DNA of 64,000 bases from Pseudofulvibacter geojedonensis (GCF_042675745.1 NZ_JBHTJM010000005.1:124001-188000), one strand, 5' to 3'; positions 53,343 to 60,765 are shown, counted from the stretch's first letter. Made by a program: numbers and translations. The notes: a model not told the origin generated them from the letters alone.

Positions 53343-55067
53343 TTAATTTAAAACCTCTTTCTCCAAAAACTCCAACTCATTAGGTAATTGAGCAGAACTA
53401 AATTCTAAATGTAATACTCGCCTTCTTTTCTGGCTAACAGATTTGGCAGAAGCATGTAACAATAATGGTTTCATTAAATGAATGCCTCCACTAGCTACTT
53501 CTGCTATATACGGAACACTGTTTTCTGTAATTACATTAATTTCATTATTGGTCAATCGTTTTTTATGCGATCCTGCCAATACTTTTAAGGCTCCGTTTTT
53601 TTCATTAGTATCATCTAAATGCACTCTAATAGTAAAACTCTTATGCAATACTTCTTCTGGAGGACAAACTGAAGTAATATTTTCTTTCTTAGTCCAAGAA
53701 GAATACCCCTCAGTTTCTATTTTCTCTTTTACATTAATAGGTACATCTTGATGCCAGGTAACATACCAATTTTTCTGAGGCGGTTTGTCAAAATAAATAG
53801 CTTTAGTAAGTACAGCTTTTTTGTCTATACTTGCTATAATATTTTGAAGGTTTTTATTTAACAATAGTTGTTTTAAATCGGGTATTTTATGTAACAAACA
53901 GCGCAAAGCAAAAGGCTTATCCTCATACTTAGTAAAATACTGATCTAACATCTTTTTAATTCTTCTCACCTCTCGTTGTCCGTACACATTATTTAAAATA
54001 GAAAAACCGTTATAATTCAACTTTTTTACTGAGCGTTTTAAATTGCTTTCTGTTACTTCTGTATTGTATAAATCCAATCCAAAATGCAAACGGTCTTTTA
54101 TATTCCTTCTTAACCTTGAAGGAGCTAAAACTTTACAGCCATCGCCTAAACCTAAAATCTCTTTTTCTAGCTCAAAATTATGCTGAACTTGCAACGAAAT
54201 TGTCACTCCAAAAGCATCTTTTTCAATTACTTTTTGTGACGAATGAAATGGTTTGGTTAATATATACGGAGCGTTTTTATGAGTAATAAATAAAATAATT
54301 TCTTCTGCTGGCAAATTCGGACTTATAGATACGCCAATGGCATTATTAAAATAAGTTTCTGCATCAAAATCTGGCTTCGGTTTAAATACGATATCTGATT
54401 TTTTAACGGATATAATTCTATCTAAAGCTATATTCATTACTGGCTGACTCGTTTTTTTACAACCAATTAAAAACCACCTGTTTCTAAATTCTTTTAACAA
54501 GTAGGGATGAAAATTAAATTCACTTTCTTGTCTAGCTTTAAATGATTTATAGGTTATTTTTAAACACTGTTTGTTAATAATGGCTTGGTATAAATTATCT
54601 AAAAAATCTAGTCCTTTCAAATTTTCATTTTTCTCAAAATCAATCACACTTTTCTGATGCGTTTTTTGCGCATATACGTGGGCTTCTAACTTCTGAATCA
54701 TTCCATCTAATTCTCTAAAATGAGAAAAGCCTTGAAACTGTTTTAAAAAAGCAACAGACTCTGATAATTTTCCTAAATCATTATCAGATAACGGGATGTT
54801 AGTAATACTGTAATTTTCATCTTCGTAGGTGTAATATTTTCTATTATAAACCACTATTGGAGCGTTGTAACCTAACTTGTCACTACGCATCATTTGTATA
54901 TCAAACTGCACTGTTCTTTTACTTACATAAGTATCTTTTCCTTCGTATTCGTAAAGTGCATCAGAGCAAGCATCTATTAAATCATCAAGCGTCCATTCTC
55001 TATACCTGTTTTGTAAACATTTATCAATAGTTTTATATCTAATTAGTGCATTTTTATTTACAGCCAT
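53343..55067 (-). CDS. WYL-domain transcription regulator fused to a PhyH-type Fe(II)/2-oxoglutarate dioxygenase
   Basis: Residues 1-90 form an HTH of the type found in WYL regulators (YVSKRTVQFDIQMMRSDKLG). Residues 150-335 are the WYL/WCX module (NFHPYLLKEFRNRWFLIGCK, EEIILFITHKNAPYILTKPF, RRNIKDRLHFG). Residues 345-570 are a PhyH-like dioxygenase: metal ligands H439 and D441 in WHQDVPI, distal H538 in LLLHASAKS and Arg of QKRRRVLHLEF. The frame is continuous, so this is a true fusion. WYL domains sense ligands, often nucleic-acid fragments; the attached oxygenase could modify RNA or sense damage. It controls, by position and shared operator, the rtcB and array promoters. Confidence 0.85.
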   Translation of the reverse strand: MAVNKNALIRYKTIDKCLQNRYREWTLDDLIDACSDALYEYEGKDTYVSKRTVQFDIQMMRSDKLGYNAPIVVYNRKYYTYEDENYSITNIPLSDNDLGKLSESVAFLKQFQGFSHFRELDGMIQKLEAHVYAQKTHQKSVIDFEKNENLKGLDFLDNLYQAIINKQCLKITYKSFKARQESEFNFHPYLLKEFRNRWFLIGCKKTSQPVMNIALDRIISVKKSDIVFKPKPDFDAETYFNNAIGVSISPNLPAEEIILFITHKNAPYILTKPFHSSQKVIEKDAFGVTISLQVQHNFELEKEILGLGDGCKVLAPSRLRRNIKDRLHFGLDLYNTEVTESNLKRSVKKLNYNGFSILNNVYGQREVRRIKKMLDQYFTKYEDKPFALRCLLHKIPDLKQLLLNKNLQNIIASIDKKAVLTKAIYFDKPPQKNWYVTWHQDVPINVKEKIETEGYSSWTKKENITSVCPPEEVLHKSFTIRVHLDDTNEKNGALKVLAGSHKKRLTNNEINVITENSVPYIAEVASGGIHLMKPLLLHASAKSVSQKRRRVLHLEFSSAQLPNELEFLEKEVLN

Positions 55068-55119
55068 TATAGTTAAATTTTCAATTTAAAAGTAAAGAAA
55101 AAATAGTAGTACGCAAAAA

Positions 55120-55134
55120 TATTACGTAGTTAAG
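55120..55134 (-). promoter_or_regulatory. Operator-like site upstream of the WYL gene
   Basis: Read on the minus strand the site is ttaactacgtaat, sharing the octamer actacgta with the palindromes at 55714 and 59474 in the same orientation relative to the controlled gene. It lies about 55 bp before the WYL start and about 40 bp before the divergent 168-residue gene. This supports autoregulation; it is weaker than the other two sites. Confidence 0.5.
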
Positions 55135-55170
55135 AAAAATCTTTGTTTTGAATAATTAATTTTAATTAAA

Positions 55171-55677
55171 ATGGATCGGCTAAAACTAAAAATATTTGAA
55201 GCACTGTCACTAAAAATTACAATGTTAGAGTTTGAAAAATGGCTTTATAAACAAGAGAATTTAATGTGTTTAATAGACTCAAATGACTTTATATTTGAGT
55301 TAGTAACTATCAACTATAAAAACCCTAATTCTTACAACTATTTAAAAAATCTTGCTAACGAAAATTACCTTGAAGAGGAATGTATTTTGTTCTTACTAGA
55401 AAAAACATGTTTAGACATAATCAATGTGAAAACTTCAGATAAAATATGTGATAAATCAATGGAAGTTGTAAAAAAATACACCTATGACTGTGGCTATGAA
55501 TTGTTATGGGAAATCTATTTATTATACACTCAACATAATTTAGTTGAAATTGGTTATATGAGAGCAAAAGAATTCAATTTAGGATTTAAAAAAGAAGCTC
55601 AAAAAATCATTCAAAACTTAAATAAATGTGTTTCATTAGAAGCTAAAATACAGCTCTTAAAAAACGGGTTTTTATAA
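55171..55677 (+). CDS. Helical protein of the RNA-repair island, unknown
   Basis: The 168-residue product is mostly helical with several Cys and paired aromatic residues (YDCGYELLWEIYLLYTQHN). No family is recognised and no catalytic motif is visible. It is divergent from the WYL-dioxygenase gene with a shared 103-bp promoter region and directly precedes the rtcB leader, so it is likely part of the same response. Atypical low-complexity or transfer signs are not evident. Confidence 0.6.
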   Translation: MDRLKLKIFEALSLKITMLEFEKWLYKQENLMCLIDSNDFIFELVTINYKNPNSYNYLKNLANENYLEEECILFLLEKTCLDIINVKTSDKICDKSMEVVKKYTYDCGYELLWEIYLLYTQHNLVEIGYMRAKEFNLGFKKEAQKIIQNLNKCVSLEAKIQLLKNGFL

Positions 55678-55713
55678 ATAAAATCGTAATTATTTCATTT
55701 TTTTCAAAAAAAG

Positions 55714-55794
55714 TAATACTACGTATTAAGGGGGTAAAAAACAGCTTTATAGAAAAAAATATTTGGAGATTACAAAAAAATGTTCTGATATTTG
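55714..55794 (+). promoter_or_regulatory. rtcB-side promoter with palindromic operator
   Basis: The palindrome taatactacgtatta (arms taatac/gtatta, spacer tac) is followed 48 bp from its start by a -33 TTTG (55762-55765), a 21-bp spacer and a -7 box gatatttg (55787-55794). This is the Bacteroidota sigma-factor layout with one mismatch in the -7 box. The operator, spacing and -33/-7 geometry are identical to those at 59474-59554. Confidence 0.75.
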
Positions 55795-55800
55795 CAGCAG

Positions 55801-56048
55801 CGAATAACTGTTCTTGTCCAACACACAAGATGCTAAACTCAGAATAAAAGTAAGAGCTACAGAGAAAACAATTTAAACAATAACTTCCACCTTAGTGGAT
55901 TAATAACCGAAGAAAAATGTTCGTATTTAACACATCTCAAAAAAGCGCAGTAGGAAAGAATCCTGCTCAGGCTATGCTTCGGTTAGTTAACAGCTAGATT
56001 ACCATCTACTAAACATATCAATCCGAAGCCATCTGCTTCGGATTTTTT
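55801..56048 (+). ncRNA. Attenuator-like leader RNA upstream of rtcB
   Basis: The leader has four complementary elements: (1) taaccgaag at 55904, (2) cttcggtta at 55977, (3) atccgaagc at 56021 and (4) gcttcggat at 56035, followed by TTTTTT. Pairs 1:2 (9 bp) and 3:4 (10 bp, the terminator) exclude 2:3 (7 bp, an antiterminator). The 64-nt loop between 1 and 2 holds an inner hairpin around aggaaagaatcct. This is the trp-type attenuator geometry, but without a visible leader peptide; the 1:2-closed domain is about tRNA size. Confidence 0.6.
56020..56048 (+). terminator. Rho-independent terminator in the rtcB leader
   Basis: A perfect 10-bp stem (aatccgaagc / gcttcggatt) with a 5-nt loop and a T run lies 93 bp before the rtcB start. 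It would end most transcripts unless antitermination occurs. Confidence 0.8.
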
Positions 56049-56141
56049 ATTTCAAATCGTTTTTGAAATTCCTTTCCGAAGATTTTTAAAGTTTTCAGAA
56101 TCAGATTATACGTCTGTTTCTATCATCTATAATCACATATC

Positions 56142-57533
56142 ATGGGAAAGAAATTAAAAGGGAAAGACCTGATAAAATTAGGCTTCCCAAAAAACAATAG
56201 TATCAATATTGCTTTAGGGCAAATTAATAGATACAGAAAAAGAGAGAAGAAAGAAAAAATACTAACAGAAGCTAAAGAAGTTTTGTTAGCTCCAGAAAAA
56301 TACAACAACCATCCTATTTGGGGTAAAGTTGCTGAAGGTTTAGTAAAACCAGTAGAAGTACGAATGCATGAGTTAAAAAACACACGTGCACCGTTCAACA
56401 TTTTTGGCGAAAACGAAATAGATGATCAAGCAAAGTATCAACTATACAATTCGCTAAAATTACCCATAGCAGTAGCAGGTGCTTTAATGCCAGACGCTCA
56501 TACCGGTTATGGTTTACCAATAGGTGGTGTATTAGCTACAGACAATGCAGTAATACCCTATGGTGTTGGAGTAGATATTGGTTGTAGAATGAGTTTGTCT
56601 GTTTTTGATATTCCTGCTAGTTATTTAAAAGGAAAAGTGCATCAATACAAACAGTTCTTGCTAGATTATACTCAGTTTGGAATGTACGGAGTTCACAAAA
56701 AAAGAAATGACCACGAGATATTTTCTCATGAAGCATTTAGCACAGTTCCGTTAGTAAAAAGATTAAAAGAAAAAGCATATAAACAATTAGGAAGTTCTGG
56801 TGGAGGGAACCATTTTGTTGAGTTTGGAATAGTAACTATTACAGACCAAAACAATGAATTTAATTTACCATTAGGCGAATACTTAGGACTGTTATCACAC
56901 TCTGGTTCTAGAGGATTAGGTGCAAATATTGCAAAGCATTACACCTATTTAGCTTCTAAACAGTGCCCATTACCCAAGCAAGTGCAGCATTTGGCTTGGT
57001 TAGATTTAAACACGCACGACGGACAAGAGTATTGGATGGCGATGAATTTAGCTGGAGATTATGCTAAAGCTTGTCATGACGATATTCATAAAAGAATAAG
57101 TAAAGCCTTAGGTAAAAAGCCCATAGCAACTGTAGAAAACCATCACAATTTTGCTTGGAAACAAAATGTAAACGGCAAAGAATGTGTGGTTCACAGAAAA
57201 GGAGCTACACCAGCTAGTAAAGGAGAATTAGGAATTATTCCAGGGTCTATGACGGCGCCAGGATTTATAGTAAGAGGTACCGGAAACGAAATGAGTTTAC
57301 AGTCGGCTTCACACGGTGCAGGTAGATTGCATTCAAGAAAAAAATGCAAAGAAAATTTCACTGGTAGCCAGATGAAACAACATTTAAAAAACCACGATGT
57401 AACCTTAATTGGAGGAGGCATAGATGAGGCACCAATGGCCTATAAAGACATTAAAAACGTTATGGCCAACCAATTAGAATTAGTAGAAGTACTTGGAACC
57501 TTTACACCAAAAATTGTTCGTATGGCAAAGTAA
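56142..57533 (+). CDS. rtcB: RNA-splicing ligase RtcB
   Basis: All RtcB signatures are present in the 463 residues: DAHTGYGLPIGG (118-129), GVGVDIGCRM with Cys148, GGNHFVEF (His224), HSGSRGLG (His253), ENHHNFAW (334-335), VHRKGATPAS and SASHGAGR with the guanylated His391. RtcB joins 2',3'-cyclic phosphate and 5'-OH RNA ends with GTP and Mn, for tRNA splicing in archaea and animals and RNA repair in bacteria. Pairing with PrfH two genes downstream assigns it to the RtcB2-PrfH type, reported to repair 16S rRNA cut in the decoding centre. Confidence 0.93.
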   Translation: MGKKLKGKDLIKLGFPKNNSINIALGQINRYRKREKKEKILTEAKEVLLAPEKYNNHPIWGKVAEGLVKPVEVRMHELKNTRAPFNIFGENEIDDQAKYQLYNSLKLPIAVAGALMPDAHTGYGLPIGGVLATDNAVIPYGVGVDIGCRMSLSVFDIPASYLKGKVHQYKQFLLDYTQFGMYGVHKKRNDHEIFSHEAFSTVPLVKRLKEKAYKQLGSSGGGNHFVEFGIVTITDQNNEFNLPLGEYLGLLSHSGSRGLGANIAKHYTYLASKQCPLPKQVQHLAWLDLNTHDGQEYWMAMNLAGDYAKACHDDIHKRISKALGKKPIATVENHHNFAWKQNVNGKECVVHRKGATPASKGELGIIPGSMTAPGFIVRGTGNEMSLQSASHGAGRLHSRKKCKENFTGSQMKQHLKNHDVTLIGGGIDEAPMAYKDIKNVMANQLELVEVLGTFTPKIVRMAK

Positions 57534-57538
57534 CACTA

Positions 57539-57596
57539 TGTCAGGCTGAGCTTGTCGAAGTCCGAAAAAATATTTCGACAGGCTCAATATGACACT
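57539..57596. repeat. REP-like palindrome inside the rtcB operon
   Basis: The sequence gtcaggctgagcttgtcgaa pairs with ttcgacaggctcaatatgac around a short loop. This palindrome is a common dispersed repeat in flavobacterial genomes. It separates rtcB from the nucleotidyltransferase gene and may weaken or stabilise the transcript at that point. Confidence 0.7.
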
Positions 57597-57609
57597 AAAA
57601 ATTAAAATT

Positions 57610-58161
57610 ATGGGAGCAAATCATAATATAAAAAGATACGGAGAGCTCTGGCCAGATTTTAGAATAAAATACGGGCTAGAGATATTAGAAAAATTAAAAC
57701 CATGGATTATCATTTCTGGAGGTTGGGCTTGGCACTTTATGTCTGAAATCAATCATAAAGAATATAAACATGCCCATGACCATAAAGACATAGACATTTT
57801 TGTGCATCCTAAAAACGTAGCTCAGGTAATGACAGTATTGCTTGAAAATGGATTTACAAAAGTCTGGACTCGATATGATGCTTTACCAAGCAACGAAAAT
57901 TTTAGACGTTACGAGAAAAAAGAATGGTTACCTAACGGTAAAGAATTTAGAATTACCATTGATTTTTTTGAGTCTAAATCTATTCAAACTATAGAGGTAA
58001 ATGGCTGGAGTTTAGTAGAACCTAAAGCCTTGTTAAGTTTCTATAGAGGCATTCACTCTAGTGATAAATGTTGGGCAGTAAAAGCGGCAGTTCTGTTATT
58101 AAAAAAGAACCTGCAAGTTATTGGTAATTCATTGTTAAGCAAAAACCCTTTAGAGGTATAA
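57610..58161 (+). CDS. Nucleotidyltransferase-fold protein of the RtcB operon
   Basis: From MGANHNIKRYGELWP the protein has 183 residues with the NTase signature IIISGGWAWHFMS (Gly37-Gly38) and DHKDIDIFVHP (Asp60 and Asp62). The fold resembles aminoglycoside/MNT-type nucleotidyltransferases. In this setting it could add nucleotides or modify an RNA end before ligation. The start at 57610 follows the palindrome; the longer frame begins inside it. The prfH gene starts 1 bp after its stop. Confidence 0.75.
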   Translation: MGANHNIKRYGELWPDFRIKYGLEILEKLKPWIIISGGWAWHFMSEINHKEYKHAHDHKDIDIFVHPKNVAQVMTVLLENGFTKVWTRYDALPSNENFRRYEKKEWLPNGKEFRITIDFFESKSIQTIEVNGWSLVEPKALLSFYRGIHSSDKCWAVKAAVLLLKKNLQVIGNSLLSKNPLEV

Positions 58162-58162
58162 A

Positions 58163-58861
58163 ATGGAAACAAAAACAATACAAATATCGGCAGGAAGAGG
58201 TCCTTTAGAATGTTGTTGGGTAGTGGCTCAAGTACTTAAGTTTTTTCTAGAAGAAGTAAAAAACAACCAGATTGAGTATACAATTCTTAACAAACAAAAC
58301 GGAATGGAAAATGGAACGGTACAATCTGTAACCTTATCATTAACTAGTCATTCTTTGGATCTATTTCTGTCTCAATGGATTGGGACTATACAATGGATTG
58401 GGAAAAGCCAATTTAGAAAATATCATAAACGAAAAAACTGGTTTATTGGTATTTATGAATTGCAACAAGTTCGATCTCAAAAAATAGCAATGCAAGATAT
58501 TTACTATCAAACTATGAGAAGCCAAGGAAAAGGCGGACAACATGCAAACAAAGTAAATACGGCAGTTAGAGCCATTCATAAACCAACTGGTTTAGCGGTA
58601 GTAAGTATGGATTCGCGTTCTCAAACTCAAAATAAAAAACTAGCTACAGAACGTTTAATAGTCAAACTAAAAGACCAACAAATCAATGAATTAGCTAAAC
58701 AAGCTACAGAAGATTGGACTCAGCATTTAAACATAGAAAGAGGCAATCCTGTAAAAACATTTAACGGCACCGATTTTAAAAAACAGCTCAAGAAAAAAAC
58801 GTTTAAGAGTAAACGAAATGAGCTAAAAAAACAATTAAACAACAGTATAAAAAACTTATAA
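58163..58861 (+). CDS. prfH: Peptide chain release factor H homologue
   Basis: The 232-residue protein has the class-I release-factor catalytic domain with GGQ at 124-126 (SQGKGGQHANKVNTAVRAIH) and the basic C-terminal tail, but no codon-recognition domain. The N-terminal 110 residues correspond to the PrfH-specific part. PrfH releases peptides from ribosomes with damaged decoding centres, so that RtcB can reseal the rRNA. It lies in a tight operon: 1 bp after the NTase gene and 1 bp before the TPR gene. Confidence 0.92.
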   Translation: METKTIQISAGRGPLECCWVVAQVLKFFLEEVKNNQIEYTILNKQNGMENGTVQSVTLSLTSHSLDLFLSQWIGTIQWIGKSQFRKYHKRKNWFIGIYELQQVRSQKIAMQDIYYQTMRSQGKGGQHANKVNTAVRAIHKPTGLAVVSMDSRSQTQNKKLATERLIVKLKDQQINELAKQATEDWTQHLNIERGNPVKTFNGTDFKKQLKKKTFKSKRNELKKQLNNSIKNL

Positions 58862-58862
58862 A

Positions 58863-59435
58863 ATGGCTTTACAAATAGCAGATAAATACTATCTAAAAGC
58901 AAAAGACTCTGTTTGTTATGACTGGGAGGAAGCTTGCGATTCTCTTAATTACGCTATATCGTATGATGAAGCTCATTGCCCATCTTTAACTTTATTAGGG
59001 ATTATTTATGCTAAATATTTACACAATTTAGAAGAGGCTTTCATGTATTTTGATAAGGTTATAGAAACCGATTCAAATTATATTGAGGTGTATCCGGAGT
59101 ATATTAAAGCATTAATATGGGCAGATGAATTAGAGAGAGCTCAAAAAATTATTGATTTTTCATTAAAAATTAAAGCCATAGACAAGGCTATGGTTTTATG
59201 GAATCAGGCTATTATTTATGAAATAAAAGAAGCTTATAAAGATGGAATTAAATCCATAAAAGAGGCTAAAAAATTTACTTATAATGATGGTTATAGAAGT
59301 TTTTTGAATAATGAAAAAACACGTTTAAAAAACAAGATTGAAGAAGCTTCTCCTAAGAAGAAAAAAAAGAGCAAAAAGAAGAAAAAGAAGGAGGCTAAAA
59401 CTTCTAAAACAGATAGTAAAAAGAGTAAAAAATGA
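58863..59435 (+). CDS. TPR protein with Lys-rich tail, RtcB operon
   Basis: The 190-residue product has three to four TPR-like helical pairs (CPSLTLLGIIYAKYLHNLEE, AFMYFDKVIETDSNYIEVYP, MVLWNQAIIYEIKEAYKDG) and a tail of about 30 residues that is nearly all Lys and Ser. The tail suggests binding to RNA or ribosomes, with the TPR part for protein contact. It is the last gene of the rtcB operon. Confidence 0.8.
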   Translation: MALQIADKYYLKAKDSVCYDWEEACDSLNYAISYDEAHCPSLTLLGIIYAKYLHNLEEAFMYFDKVIETDSNYIEVYPEYIKALIWADELERAQKIIDFSLKIKAIDKAMVLWNQAIIYEIKEAYKDGIKSIKEAKKFTYNDGYRSFLNNEKTRLKNKIEEASPKKKKKSKKKKKKEAKTSKTDSKKSKK

Positions 59436-59473
59436 TACTCAAAAAAATAAATTTTGATTTTTTTAAAATTTTT

Positions 59474-59554
59474 TAATACTACGTATTAAGGAAAATATTT
59501 TCCGACAGATTGAAAAAAACATTTGGAAAATACATTTTTTTGTTCGCATCTTTG
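59474..59554 (+). promoter_or_regulatory. tRNA-array promoter with the same palindromic operator
   Basis: The 15-bp palindrome taatactacgtatta (59474-59488) is identical to that before rtcB. The -33 TTTG (59522-59525) starts 48 bp after it, and the -7 box catctttg (59547-59554) comes after the same 21-bp spacer. Only these elements and the following tttgca are shared, so spacing rather than overall sequence is conserved. Confidence 0.75.
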
Positions 59555-59560
59555 CACTGC

Positions 59561-59697
59561 AAATGAGAAACAAAAATTTACATAACATAGATTTTTCAGG
59601 AAGTAACCTGAAATGGAAAAAGGAGTTTTACAAACACCAGTAATTGTATAATTACTGCAACAATATTTGAGCGCTCCGTAAAACGAGCGCTTTTTTT
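59561..59697 (+). ncRNA. Small structured RNA at the head of the array
   Basis: About 137 nt from the predicted start to a terminator. Three hairpins are visible: ttcagg/cctgaa (59598-59615), cagtaat/attactg (59638-59657) and gcgctc/gagcgc (59671-59690) followed by seven Ts. It is either a separate small RNA or a leader that regulates read-through into the 59-residue ORF and the tRNA array. Confidence 0.55.
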
Positions 59698-59877
59698 ATG
59701 AAAAAAATTAAAAAACAAAACATGATAACAAGTAAACACATAACACCGATACAACAGCCGAGTAGCTTACTTTCATTAGAATGGAGTAATGGGTTTTGTT
59801 CGTTTGACGGAATTGAACTTGTGTATCGTGATACCAAACAAAAGGGCCAATGGTTTAGGCAATTTAAAATTCTTTAG
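59698..59877 (+). CDS. Small 59-residue protein between leader RNA and array
   Basis: An ATG at the end of the terminator T run opens a frame with basic N terminus (MKKIKKQNMITSKH) and a compact end (LSLEWSNGFCSFDGIELVYR, then KQKGQWFRQFKIL). A terminator follows. An internal Met at residue 9 is also possible. Family unknown; the composition looks coding rather than random. Confidence 0.45.
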   Translation: MKKIKKQNMITSKHITPIQQPSSLLSLEWSNGFCSFDGIELVYRDTKQKGQWFRQFKIL

Positions 59878-59902
59878 ATATTGAATTTTAACAACACTAA
59901 TC

Positions 59903-59933
59903 AAACGCCCGACTTACATCGGGCGTTTTTTTT
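59903..59933 (+). terminator. Rho-independent terminator before the array
   Basis: A 10-bp stem (aaacgcccga / tcgggcgttt) with a 6-nt loop and eight Ts. Read-through or a further promoter is needed for the array. Confidence 0.85.
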
Positions 59934-60177
59934 GACCCAAAAACAAGGAAACTGATCCTTTTGCTCATAGTGGCAGAATAGAAATAATGCAAAATTAAAC
60001 TTGATTCTTTTCGCAAAATTTCAATTTATTTTTCATCAATTGATGCTAAGGCATCTACTCCGAAAAAGTAAATCTAAATTTTATCAAAAATCTTTCAAGT
60101 TGTAAAATTCACCTATTTCTATTCAGACACTAAGCAAGAAACTCAGGAATGATCTTTGACATACTGGAAAAAATTAA
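59934..60177 (+). other. 244-bp leader of the tRNA-like array with boxA-like element
   Basis: No ORF or tRNA arm is visible. The end contains tgatctttgacat (60150-60162), close to the boxA antitermination element of stable-RNA operons (E. coli tgctctttaaca), 16 bp before the first tRNA-like gene. A possible promoter precedes it (ttg 60099, tatttcta 60113). An antitermination signal would let polymerase read a long, hairpin-rich, untranslated RNA. Confidence 0.5.
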
Positions 60178-60349
60178 GGAAGGTCAAGCCAATAGGTGGT
60201 GGCCGCAGTCTTGTAATGAGATTTGTTAAAAAATAATTACATCAATTATTTTTTAAATCTTCGAATTCACAGCATCGTAATCAAATACAATTAGCTGTAA
60301 AACTGTTAGGAGTTAATGACTCATGTGGGTTCGATTCCCACCTCTTCCG
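60178..60349 (+). tRNA. Interrupted tRNA-like gene 1, class II, anticodon TGT, 85-nt insertion in anticodon arm
   Basis: The 5' part has the acceptor strand ggaagg, D arm gcc/ggc and stem gcagt with loop cttgtaa. After this an 85-nt insertion (60217-60301) intervenes, then the 3' strand actgt, a long variable arm gagt/actc, a T arm gtggg/cccac and ctcttcc. The insertion folds into aaaaaataatt/aattatttttt and acagc/gctgt hairpins. It sits at 38/39 (or 37/38, the canonical intron position). Confidence 0.65.
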
Positions 60350-60368
60350 CAACTAATACCACTTATCA

Positions 60369-60505
60369 ATAGAAATTAGTGAAATAAAACACCCTTTTTT
60401 CCTTTCTGCTTTAGTTAGAAAATTTAACCGTAGCTATGGCTATGTTAAAATTTTAAAATTCGCATTAAGAAAAAAATCATCATTTTCTTTTAAACTAATT
60501 TCTAT
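60369..60505 (+). ncRNA. Structured domain closed by a 12-bp stem
   Basis: Arms atagaaattagt and actaatttctat close a 137-nt domain between two tRNA-like units. An inner stem (gaaaatttaac / gttaaaattttc-like) is centred near 60440. It is not a tRNA by sequence; possibly a processing stem or a Y-RNA-like domain. Confidence 0.45.
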
Positions 60506-60520
60506 CAACAACTGGTATAT

Positions 60521-60608
60521 GGAGAATAGGCAAATGTTGGTTCGTTGCGCTTGTCTGCTAAACAAGTCCACTTGGTAAGTGGCGAAGGTTCGATTCCTTT
60601 GTTCTCTG
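60521..60608 (+). tRNA. tRNA-Ser(GCT)-like, complete
   Basis: An 88-nt class II cloverleaf: acceptor ggagaat / gttctct with two wobble pairs, D arm gcaa/ttgc, anticodon arm cttgt-ctgctaa-acaag, variable arm ccactt/aagtgg, T arm aagg-ttcgatt-cctt. It lacks an encoded CCA. It is uninterrupted, unlike its neighbours. Confidence 0.75.
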
Positions 60609-60618
60609 CAATTAAAAA

Positions 60619-60751
60619 GGAAGTATTGAGCAATTGGTTGGCTCGCCAGACTGAAATGAGTTTCGAATTCAACGATTCGAAAGAAAATAAATACGTGGAG
60701 TTAAACTCTGGTCTGTATATCAGCGTGTAGGTTCGAGTCCTACTGCTTCCA
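60619..60751 (+). tRNA. Interrupted tRNA-like gene 2, class II, anticodon GAA, 49-nt insertion in anticodon arm
   Basis: Acceptor ggaagta / tgcttcc, D arm gagc/gctc, stem ccaga with loop ctgaaat. A 49-nt insertion (60658-60706) then precedes the 3' strand tctgg, a variable arm ctg/cag and a T arm gtagg/cctac. The insertion has a ttt-cgaa hairpin (tttcgaa / ttcgaaa) and gagttt/aaactc ends. Same position as in gene 1, after nucleotide 38. Confidence 0.7.
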
Positions 60752-60765
60752 CAAAATTTAAAAAA

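Noticed and set aside
60545..60730. A 61-codon plus-strand frame over the Ser-like and GAA-like tRNA genes
   Set aside because: It runs through two cloverleaf structures and has no coding character.
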